A DNA stretch of 64,000 nucleotides from Chloropicon primus. Taxonomy: Eukaryota > Chlorophyta > Chloropicophyceae > Chloropicales > Chloropicaceae. The position numbers were made by a program, and so were the translations under genes. Shown here one piece after another: positions 9,717 through 17,423 of the stretch; positions within the stretch are counted from its first letter, which is position 1, and each line of letters opens with the position of its first letter. A model generated the notes under the pieces. That model was not told the DNA's origin. It did not search any database and saw only the letters and a list, made by a program, of their open reading frames with translations. The stretch is taken from positions 1,488,001-1,552,000 of the forward strand of contig CP060754.1 of the NCBI GenBank assembly GCA_023205875.1, in the 5' to 3' direction.

Positions 9717-10220
9717 ATGGGAGCGGCGTCGAGCTCGGTGGCGGCGAGGAGGGGCGCCGCGGAGGCGAAGAAGAGGGCTCTTCCCAAGTACGAGGATGCC
9801 ACAGGGATCGGGGCGTCCGGCGGTGGGGGGACCCAAACCCAAACCCGGATCGCCAGGCCGGAGAGCTACCGGGAGGCGGAGACCTTCGCGCCCGGCGCGG
9901 CGTCCTCCCCCTCCGACAAGGGGGATCTGGACGAGATGCTCAAGCAGCTCTCCGGCCTGGTGAAGGAGAGGTCCGTGCCCATAAGGATGGACGAGCAGGC
10001 GGTGGCCCACGCCAGGAGACTCAGGAAGGAGGTGCAGAAGGAGGTGAACAGCAAGAGGCTCTCGTTGAGGGACGTGGAGAGGACCTTGAGGGACCCGAAC
10101 CTGGCCTTGGAGAGGGGGGTGCCGAGGGACATCGTGCAGGGCCTCGTGGAGTCGATCAGACTGCCGAGGGAGGAGGACTACATCGCGGACCCTGACGCGG
10201 ACCGGCCGCCCACTTTCTGA
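9717..10220 (+). CDS. Unknown 167-residue protein, possible N-myristoylation site
   Basis: I do not recognise this protein. It begins MGAASSSVAARRG, which fits the N-myristoylation rule (Gly2, Ser6), so membrane anchoring is possible. Residues ~1-70 are low-complexity and Gly/Ser-rich. Residues ~70-150 are predicted helical and charged (DEMLKQLSGLVKERSVPIRM, then RRLRKEVQKEVNSKRLSLRD), and the C-terminus is acidic and Pro-rich (DPDADRPPTF). The ATG at 9717 follows a GTG in the same frame. Codon use matches the neighbours. It converges on the fasciclin gene with 120 bp between stops. Probably a real gene, from composition and length. Confidence 0.65.
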   Translation: MGAASSSVAARRGAAEAKKRALPKYEDATGIGASGGGGTQTQTRIARPESYREAETFAPGAASSPSDKGDLDEMLKQLSGLVKERSVPIRMDEQAVAHARRLRKEVQKEVNSKRLSLRDVERTLRDPNLALERGVPRDIVQGLVESIRLPREEDYIADPDADRPPTF

Positions 10221-10340
10221 GTGCGAAGAGGATGAGTGCGTGCGTGGAAAACAAGTAGATATAAGATAATAGGCGGAGCATCCGCGGCTGACACGGATTG
10301 TGCGCGTATGCTTTCATTCATTTCGACTTCTCCCTCGCTC

Positions 10341-11660
10341 TCAGTTGCCGTGCTTGTGCACCATGACGTACTGGTACTCCCCCTCGTCCGCGTTCCAAAC
10401 GTAGTCGTAAGAGTACTCGGGCGCGGTGTCCAGTCCCTGGGTGGGATCGGAGGGCTCCTGGTAGCTTTGGGTGGTGGTGTTCCACTCGGCCATGATCTCC
10501 TGCCTGTGCGTGTAGGGGTTCCACACGTACACGGGCGGGCGGACGGGCGGGGGCGGCGGGGGCGGCGGGGCGGGGAAGGGGACCTCGAACTGTGGCGGGG
10601 GCTCCAGTGCAGCGCTCAGGACGTGGACCGTGACGTTGACCCTCTCGAGCACCACGTCGGCCTGGGCGATCTCCTTGGTGCAGGAGGACGAGTCGCACTC
10701 GCATCTCTGGCAGGACACCTCGCAGTACCCCGCAGGCCTGCCGGAGAGGGCGCCGCGGTCGTTCATCCACTCCTCGGAGCACTTGCCCCACTCCGCCTGC
10801 AGGTGGCACCCGTGATCCGTGCCCGGGGGCGCCTTGTCCGTGCAGTCCTCGTGCAGCCTGACCCTCCCGTCCTTGCCGAGGAAGAAGACCGCCTCGCCGC
10901 CCGTGGTCCTGTTGTCCCCCCTGAGCGTCGCGCCGGTCGCGAACCGATGCCTAGGCGGGGTTGAGGAGGGCGACGGCGTGGCGACCTCGGCCGCCTCGGC
11001 GGACGCGCCCATGTCGGCGGTCCTCAAGCCCTTGCCCTTGATGACGTGGTACCCGATCACGTCTCGCAGCCGCTCGGAGAGGGCCTCGCTCCTCAGGACC
11101 TCCCCAAGCTCGGCGGAAGGCCCAAACCTCGCCTTCAGCATGGCCTCCATCGCGTCGTCCGTCAGGGCGAGCACGGTGAACGGGCCGTCGCCCTTGGACA
11201 CCTCGTCCGCGACGGCCCAGGACGCGCAAGGCGCAGGGGGGCAGTAGAAGAGGTAGCACGCCGGCTGCGGCCCGAAGGCCGAGCACTTGCGCTTGGGCTC
11301 CTTGCCGTCCAGCGCCCTGGCGTACCCAAAGTGCCTCAGACTCCTCACGAAAAGGGAGAACCGGCCGGAACCCTCGAGGTAGGAAGTCAGGACGTCAGAC
11401 GCTCCAGGAGGATCCTCGAGGAGGACGACTTGCTGCTGCTGCTGATCCGGCGGAGGCGCGGCGGCATTGGCGTCACCCCCCTCGAGCCTGTTAACCTGCT
11501 CCAGCTGCCTCCTGGCCTCGCAAGGCAATGGCGAGAGCAGCAGGAGGAGGAGGAACAGAGAGGAGGCGAAGAGGAGGAGGGGGAGGAAGGTCGAGGGGCG
11601 CGAGACCCGGCACGACGGCTCTTTCTTCTCGTGCACTTGCATTGTCCTCGGCGGCGCCAT
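10341..11660 (-). CDS. Secreted fasciclin (FAS1) protein with an embedded ShK-like domain, paralogue 1
   Basis: 439 residues. A cleavable signal peptide (Leu-rich core ~24-46, ending near PLPCEARR) sends it to the secretory route. A FAS1 adhesion domain covers ~85-330, with VADEVSKGDGPFTVLALTDD as the H1-like box and LRDVIGYHVIKGKGL later. Between the box ending HEDC and the last FAS1 strand (VLERVNVTVHVLSA) sits a six-cysteine ShK-type module (~270-310; CSEEWMNDRGAL, then GYCEVSCQRCEC). A Pro-rich stretch (~345-370) and a Tyr-rich tail follow. It likely acts in the cell wall or extracellular matrix. It is divergent to a longer paralogue, 280 bp away. Paralogy is plain from the shared block order; the ligand is unknown. 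Confidence 0.85.
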   Translation of the reverse strand: MAPPRTMQVHEKKEPSCRVSRPSTFLPLLLFASSLFLLLLLLSPLPCEARRQLEQVNRLEGGDANAAAPPPDQQQQQVVLLEDPPGASDVLTSYLEGSGRFSLFVRSLRHFGYARALDGKEPKRKCSAFGPQPACYLFYCPPAPCASWAVADEVSKGDGPFTVLALTDDAMEAMLKARFGPSAELGEVLRSEALSERLRDVIGYHVIKGKGLRTADMGASAEAAEVATPSPSSTPPRHRFATGATLRGDNRTTGGEAVFFLGKDGRVRLHEDCTDKAPPGTDHGCHLQAEWGKCSEEWMNDRGALSGRPAGYCEVSCQRCECDSSSCTKEIAQADVVLERVNVTVHVLSAALEPPPQFEVPFPAPPPPPPPPVRPPVYVWNPYTHRQEIMAEWNTTTQSYQEPSDPTQGLDTAPEYSYDYVWNADEGEYQYVMVHKHGN

Positions 11661-11940
11661 TGCATGCGATCCAATTGGAGATGGATGAATCGGATGTCAA
11701 CCTGCAGGTCCGTCCCAGGAAAAACGTTACAGAGAAAAAGTAACGGCCGCTGAATTTTTGGGAAGAACCGATAACGAACGAAGAAAAAAGGGGAACGAAA
11801 CTGCTGGGATCATTCAATCATTCATTCATTCGCCTTTGGCAGCTCGGCGCCCGAGAGCATTGAACGCCAGACCGTCGCCTTGCCCACCACCCAATACACA
11901 CACGCACACACGCACGCAGTCACTTGTCGAACGATCGACA
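11661..11940. promoter_or_regulatory. Shared bidirectional promoter of the fasciclin/ShK pair
   Basis: 280 bp between two opposed ATGs of paralogous genes. It holds an ATTCATTCATTC run (about 11814-11832) and an ACACACACGCACACACGCACG tract near 11900. A shared control region is inferred from the geometry. Confidence 0.5.
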
Positions 11941-13566
11941 ATGTGGTCCCCTCGCCGTCGCACTGCGGTCCTCGTGCTGCTGGGCTCGGTCCTCCTCGCG
12001 TCGTCGTCGTGGTGCCCTCGGGCCTTGGCGACCAATGAGGCCGTCGCGAATGCGGTGGACGACCAGGCAAGTCTCCCGCCGTGGTTGAGGCACACCGCCG
12101 CCGACGACGTCGCCGAGGACGCCATCGGTGATGTCACGGCGAAGAACCAGACTGCTGGGGACGAGTCCACAGCAGTGTCCAGCAACAAGGACGCCAAGGT
12201 GGCGCTGACGAACATCGTCCTCCACCCGGACGCCCGCCAGGGCCAGAAGCGCCAGATCGGCGTGAAGAACCTGGGCTCGAGCCTCTCCGTCGACCTGACG
12301 GGGTGGAAGCTTGTGGCGAACCAGGACGACGCGAGCGCGTTCGTGTTCGGCGAGACGGGGGGCGACAAGTGCAAGTACGTCAAGAACGTGATCCCCGCCA
12401 AGGGGACCGTGGAGTACAAGACGAAGGGCGCGTCCCAGGTCCTTCCGTGCACGCTGAGCTTCGACATCAAGAGGGGGGACGACCTCCAGCTCTTCGACAG
12501 CGAGGGCGAGCTCAAGGCGAGCCTGAAGCTGGACTTCAGGGGGACCGGGGAGTACAAGCTCTCGCCCGAGGGGGGGGACTACTGGCTGGTGCCGTACGCC
12601 AAGGACAGGACCCTGATGGAGACCCTTGACAGGATGGGCCACTTCAAGCACTTTACGAAGATGCTTCGCCACTTCCAGTTCGACCGGGCCCTCGCCGGCC
12701 TCGGGAGGAAGAGGTGGCAGTCCTGCGGGGCGGTCGCGTACTACCCGTACTACGCCTGCACCACCGAGTACGACCAGGAGTACGAGATCTACTACAGGAA
12801 CGCCCCCTTCACCGTTCTCGCTCCGACGGACGAGGCCGTGGAGAAGATGCTCAAGGAGCTCGGGGGCGGGTACGCCCCAGCCCTGACCGTGGAGGAGTAC
12901 ATGGGCCTGGACGAGGGCAACATGGCCAAGGACATGCTCAAGTACCACGTCATCAAGGGCCACGAGCTCACGACGGGGTACAGGCAGCCGAACAGCACGC
13001 TGCCCTTCGTCCACTTGCCAACCAACAGGAACAACTCGGAGATCGTTGCGTTCGGGAACAAGGAGTTCCAGTCGCTCTGCGTTCACGAGGACTGCGTGGA
13101 GGCCCACACCCAGGACGAGTACGGGTGCAAGATGCAGGTCGAGTGGGACAAGTGCGGGGAGGACTGGATGAATGACGCCGGGCTCTTCTCCAAGAGGGAG
13201 CTGGGTTACTGCGAGATCAGCTGCGGCAAGTGCAAGAAGTCCCCTGAAACTTGCACGGACGTTCCGGTGACGGACATCAAGGCCAAGAACGGGGTCCTCC
13301 ACGTCCTGGACCGCGTCCTGGAGGTCCCAGACGTCTTCGAGGAGTACGTCCCGCCTCCCCCAGAGCCGGAGCCGGAGCCGGAGCCAGCGAGCATCCTGAA
13401 CCGATTCCCTACCTTTGGCGACCTCGGCCTGACGGACGAGCAGGACAACACGGAGGAGACCATCGAGGACCTCATCGAGCTGTACCTGTCGAGCAGGAGG
13501 GCGAGGCGCACCAGGCAGGCCGAGGAGCGCCGCGGCGGCGTGGTTCTGGACGGCCTCGGAAGATAA
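11941..13566 (+). CDS. Secreted lamin-tail + fasciclin + ShK-like protein, paralogue 2
   Basis: 541 residues from the ATG at 11941, which starts a signal peptide (AVLVLLGSVLLASSSW, then ALA). Residues ~85-215 look like a lamin-tail (LTD) beta-sandwich: VDLTGWKLVANQDD is the key strand, followed by the later strand DDLQLFDSEGELKASLKL. A FAS1 domain spans ~225-470 (APFTVLAPTDEAVEKML; MLKYHVIKGHELTTGYRQPN). As in its neighbour, a ShK-type module is placed inside it (CGEDWMNDAG, then GYCEISCGKCKK). A Pro/Glu repeat (PEPEPEPEP) and an acidic, then Arg-rich tail end the protein. Probably an extracellular adhesion protein. The LTD call is weaker than the FAS1 and ShK calls. Confidence 0.85.
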   Translation: MWSPRRRTAVLVLLGSVLLASSSWCPRALATNEAVANAVDDQASLPPWLRHTAADDVAEDAIGDVTAKNQTAGDESTAVSSNKDAKVALTNIVLHPDARQGQKRQIGVKNLGSSLSVDLTGWKLVANQDDASAFVFGETGGDKCKYVKNVIPAKGTVEYKTKGASQVLPCTLSFDIKRGDDLQLFDSEGELKASLKLDFRGTGEYKLSPEGGDYWLVPYAKDRTLMETLDRMGHFKHFTKMLRHFQFDRALAGLGRKRWQSCGAVAYYPYYACTTEYDQEYEIYYRNAPFTVLAPTDEAVEKMLKELGGGYAPALTVEEYMGLDEGNMAKDMLKYHVIKGHELTTGYRQPNSTLPFVHLPTNRNNSEIVAFGNKEFQSLCVHEDCVEAHTQDEYGCKMQVEWDKCGEDWMNDAGLFSKRELGYCEISCGKCKKSPETCTDVPVTDIKAKNGVLHVLDRVLEVPDVFEEYVPPPPEPEPEPEPASILNRFPTFGDLGLTDEQDNTEETIEDLIELYLSSRRARRTRQAEERRGGVVLDGLGR

Positions 13567-13743
13567 TGAAACGAAATTTATCAGTTACTTTTCATCCAAA
13601 TTTATCAAGAACCTTTTTTTTGTTCTCGCAACGTGCGTAACGTCCCACGACTGCTGCTGCTGCTGCGGGGTTGTTAATGGAAAACCAAAAAGTAAGATGT
13701 CATTTTTTTGGGACATTAAAGCTACACTTATGTTTTTTCTTTT

Positions 13744-16446
13744 TCACGACTCGTCTCCGGCGACGTCAGCCTCGGCGAGGGGCTCGAAGCCTTCTCTCAT
13801 GTCGCTGAAACCGGCGTGTGGCCTGCTGGTGCCCCCCGGCATCAAGTTGGCGACCTTGTCGTAGGTCGTGTTCAGGGTACCCAGGACCTGCTTCTTGACC
13901 GACTCGTCCAGCACCTTGGTCCACACGAATCCTCCCGCCGCGCAGATGACGCCCATGACGATCATGAAGACGAAGAAACTCGCCACGCCGCTCATGCCCC
14001 CGCCCGATCCCTTCTTCTCCAGGGAGTGCCCGTTGCCGTCGGTGTCCCAAGGGAGCTTGGGATGCCAGCCCTTTGGGTGGTGCCCTCCGGGAGTGATGTG
14101 ATTCCGCTCGCAGGTGTCTCCCCTGATCTCCCGAAGGCCTGTCGCAGAAGGCACGTACTTGTGCTCGTCGATGATCCAGCAGGTTCCCTCGCGACGCTTG
14201 GGGACCTTGACGCAAGAGTTGAACTTCGAGTCAAGCTTGTAGCCGAACTCGCACTCGTAGTCGGCCCTGGTGCAGTCACACTTCTTCTGGAAGGGGCTGC
14301 TGTGCTTGTAGTCCTTGCCATTGAAGCAAAAGGAGTCCAGCTTCCTCCTCTTGTACATGTAGTGGCCACCGAGCTGGCAGCCTGGGGTGAAGGAGATGTC
14401 CTCGAACTCGCTGTCGTCGCACACCCTAAAGTCTTTCAGCAGCTTCATGAAGTCGATGTTGATCAGAGTCCCGTGAGGCTCCTCCATGACCTTCCCGTTG
14501 CACTTGGACGCCAGACCCGCGGTGGCGTTGTTCTTGATGCACTCGGTTCCCTGCAGGGAGAAGATGTGGCTCGCGCTCGCCATCTCCACCCTGATGTTGG
14601 CCACGCTCATCGCCTGGTCGAGCTTGACGGGGCCCTGCCAGCACTGGCCCTCGTCCACGGAGAAGAAGAACTGGTCGGTGATCCCCACGGACTGGTGCTT
14701 GGCCGCAACGATCAGGCCGCCGTGGTCCCCGATCTCGTAGATGTTGGGGCCCTGAAGGACCTGCTCCCAGTTGTGCCCACCGTCACGGCTCATGTACGTG
14801 CAGAGCGCGGAGGGGTTGGTGTTGAAGTCCCTTCCAACGTTACCGACGGCCATGATCACGCCAGGGGCGTTCTCGTGGCTGTACAGCGGCGGGATGGCAT
14901 CGGCACCGGTGTGCCAAAGCCCCTCCACGTGGAGGTGCAAGTTGCAGTCTTTGCTGCCGGGGACGCACCTCCTGCAAGAGACGTCGGCGTACTTTGTTGG
15001 TGCGGGGATCGGGGCCCAGGTGGCTCCCCCGTCGTAGGTGATCCTAGTCTTCACATCGTCGTAGGTCGGGGTGCTGGAGTCGAACTTGTGGGTGTCCAAG
15101 ACGTTCGCGATGAAAGTCCCTGGCACGCCCTCCATCTTGAGCAGCTCGCAGCTGAAATCGTCGCAGAAGATGTTCTTCAAGCTCAGGGTCATCAGGCTGA
15201 CCTCGTTGCCGGCGGTGTACGCGTAGGCCACTCTCGTGGACTGGCCGTGCTTGCTTATGTCATGAATGGCGGTCACAATAGCCCCGTTGGAGTCCCCCTC
15301 GGAGATGGCGAAGTGGTGACTGTCCAAGGCCACGGGGAGGCAGACCTCCTTGAAGGTCTTTCCGTGGTCCTCGCTCACGTAGAGGTGGGCGTGATCGTCA
15401 TCCGTCGCGAGCTCGTGGCTCCGCTTGTTGCCGTGCTGAGTCTTCCCGTGGTAGTCCTTGAGGGAGCAGGACGCCGGGGCAACGAGGTACACCAGGCCGC
15501 CTATCTTCTTCATGATGTTCCCGCAGGAAAAGATCTTCTCGTGCTTGGAACCAAACCAGTCGTCCGACCTCACGAAGTGGATGTTCTTGTCGTAGTTGGC
15601 CTCCCACTTGTCGAGACCCCTGATCTTGTCCAAATCCTCGTACACGGACGCCAAGATCGTCTTGTCGATGTAGCCAGACATGATCCCGTCGTCCACGTCG
15701 ACGCCCCAGTTCGCTTCCCAGAAGCCAGCGATCCTCTTCTGGGAGTTGTTCGTCACGTTTCCCCAAGACTCGCCAAAGTCAAACGAGACGTACAAGTCCT
15801 TGACGCAGGAAGGGTCATCCGGGCCGTACAAGCAAGTCTCCCTCGGCACGAGGCTCATGAGATAGTCCTTGTTCTTGGGGTTCGGCTTGTACGCCCCCAT
15901 GAAGTTGAAGAAGCCGGCTGGAGCCTTGTAGGCCTTCACGGTCGCACCGTAGTCCCTCGAGATCCAGTTGTACGGGCCCAAGCCCTGGAAGAACACGTAG
16001 GCCGGGTTTGCAGGAGACACGAACATGTCCACCAGGCCATAAAAGTGCGTGGAGTTTTGGGGGGCCACCTGCATGAGAGCGTTCTGAAAGTCCACACTCA
16101 GGTCGCTCCAGGTTCCAGTGGCGCCGTAGCTGTTGGACCGCCACACCACGCTCCCCATGGTCGATATTCTTGGCATGGTCTGGCCCAGGACGATCTTATC
16201 GTCCGCCCCAATGAAGAGGGTCTTCAGAATGGGTCCGGAGACCGAGTCCACCGCCACAGTCGTCTGCGTCGTGTCGTGGGGTTGGCACTGGCCGTACTGT
16301 CCAGCAACTCCCCCGAGGAGGCCGTTCTCCCTGGCGCTTTGCTCCATATCATCGCAGGCCTCGCCCGGGGCGCACTTGGCATCCGACATGGCGACGGAGC
16401 AAAGGACAAGCCCCAAGACCACCCACCCGACCGCACTCTTCCTCAT
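13744..16446 (-). CDS. VPS10: VPS10/sortilin-type sorting receptor
   Basis: Type I membrane receptor that carries soluble cargo from the Golgi to endosomes and vacuoles. 900 residues from the ATG at 16446, which opens a signal peptide (SAVGWVVLGLVLCSVAMSDA); another in-frame ATG at 16467 would add 7 residues. The large beta-propeller shows Asp-box-like turns (SRDYGATVKAY, SEDHGKTFKEV, SRDGGHNWEQV, SVDEGQCW). The cysteine-rich 10CC part follows (YECEFGYKLDSKFNSC, then CWIIDEHKYVPSAT). One transmembrane helix lies near the end (FFVFMIVMGVICAAGGFVW), with a ~50-residue cytosolic tail. Single VPS10 domain, as in algal homologues. Confidence is high. Confidence 0.95.
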   Translation of the reverse strand: MRKSAVGWVVLGLVLCSVAMSDAKCAPGEACDDMEQSARENGLLGGVAGQYGQCQPHDTTQTTVAVDSVSGPILKTLFIGADDKIVLGQTMPRISTMGSVVWRSNSYGATGTWSDLSVDFQNALMQVAPQNSTHFYGLVDMFVSPANPAYVFFQGLGPYNWISRDYGATVKAYKAPAGFFNFMGAYKPNPKNKDYLMSLVPRETCLYGPDDPSCVKDLYVSFDFGESWGNVTNNSQKRIAGFWEANWGVDVDDGIMSGYIDKTILASVYEDLDKIRGLDKWEANYDKNIHFVRSDDWFGSKHEKIFSCGNIMKKIGGLVYLVAPASCSLKDYHGKTQHGNKRSHELATDDDHAHLYVSEDHGKTFKEVCLPVALDSHHFAISEGDSNGAIVTAIHDISKHGQSTRVAYAYTAGNEVSLMTLSLKNIFCDDFSCELLKMEGVPGTFIANVLDTHKFDSSTPTYDDVKTRITYDGGATWAPIPAPTKYADVSCRRCVPGSKDCNLHLHVEGLWHTGADAIPPLYSHENAPGVIMAVGNVGRDFNTNPSALCTYMSRDGGHNWEQVLQGPNIYEIGDHGGLIVAAKHQSVGITDQFFFSVDEGQCWQGPVKLDQAMSVANIRVEMASASHIFSLQGTECIKNNATAGLASKCNGKVMEEPHGTLINIDFMKLLKDFRVCDDSEFEDISFTPGCQLGGHYMYKRRKLDSFCFNGKDYKHSSPFQKKCDCTRADYECEFGYKLDSKFNSCVKVPKRREGTCWIIDEHKYVPSATGLREIRGDTCERNHITPGGHHPKGWHPKLPWDTDGNGHSLEKKGSGGGMSGVASFFVFMIVMGVICAAGGFVWTKVLDESVKKQVLGTLNTTYDKVANLMPGGTSRPHAGFSDMREGFEPLAEADVAGDES

Positions 16447-17423
16447 CCTTGTAGTGTACACGCACATACTCACTTCCCTTCCGCGTCCCGACGCAGGTCG
16501 TCGCGGCGCAACTCGTCCAAGAAGAAAGTGTGTGTCGTGTGCGACCTCTGGGCGGAGAAGACAGAAAGACTCCTCCCAAGAAAGACTTCCCTCTTGCTGC
16601 CTCCAAGGTCCCCCTGTGTCTCGGTCCTTCGCGGCAACCAAGAGACACGTATTGCCTTGGCCTTGGCCTTGGCCTTGTCTCCCCTCTTAGAATCCTCTTC
16701 ATAGAAGAGGGAGAGAAGAGACAGAGAGAAGAGAGACAGAGAGAAGAGAGAAGAGACAGAAGAGAGACAGAGAGAAGAGAAGGGGAAGGGGAAGTCTTCT
16801 TCTTCTTATGGTAGAGGGGTTGCCCTGAGTGACGTTCACTCAAGCTTGGCAAACATTAGCTTGGGTGAATCTTGGCAACAGAAAGGTCTGGGGGTTCCTA
16901 GGGCACAAGAATGAATGAGAGAATGAATGAGAGACCAAGGAAGGGCTGTAGCAGATCTTGGAAGCAAAAGGTTCCGTCTTGGCAACTCACAACCGTCTCC
17001 GAAGAAGAAGACGTCGAGACCGATGCCATCCATTATTTTAAGGATTATTATATCCAAAATTGGATGATCATAATGAGAAAGAGAAGTAAGTTGGAGGAGA
17101 GACCAGGAGACTTCGTTCAAAATCAAAAAAGAACAGAACAGAAGACACCGGACGGCTTGGCGCCAGAGGAGTGAGCTTGAGGAGCTCGGTCCCTTGCCTT
17201 TCCTCGTCGCCCAGTTCTTGGTCTTTGATCGAGACCGAGGAGCTTGAGTACCGCAGTGCCTTGGTCTCAGCCTTGGCCTTTTTGAGTCCCAAGGGAGGAG
17301 GAGAGGAGACGGAGACGCTTCTGTGTGTGTGTGTGTGTGTGTGCTTTGCCAGGAGACCGGGCAGAGAGAGGGAGCCTACTACGCAGGAGTGGAGGTGCGG
17401 AAGCCAAGTGTTGTGCGGAAGGC
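16447..17423. promoter_or_regulatory. Divergent spacer, VPS10 and coiled-coil gene upstream regions
   Basis: 977 bp. Three CCTTGG-type repeats at about 16652-16678, a long purine-rich (GAGAGAAGA) tract at about 16698-16797, an AT-rich patch near 17030-17060, and a (GT)11 run at 17322-17343 that lies 80 bp before the coiled-coil ATG. A 87-codon open frame at 16911-17174 has no recognisable domain and is not called. Confidence 0.45.

Noticed and set aside
13816-16704. Plus-strand open frame of 962 codons
   Set aside because: Antisense to VPS10; same kind of shadow.
16911-17174. 87-codon plus-strand frame
   Set aside because: No recognisable motif and lies in a long divergent promoter; could be a uORF at most.
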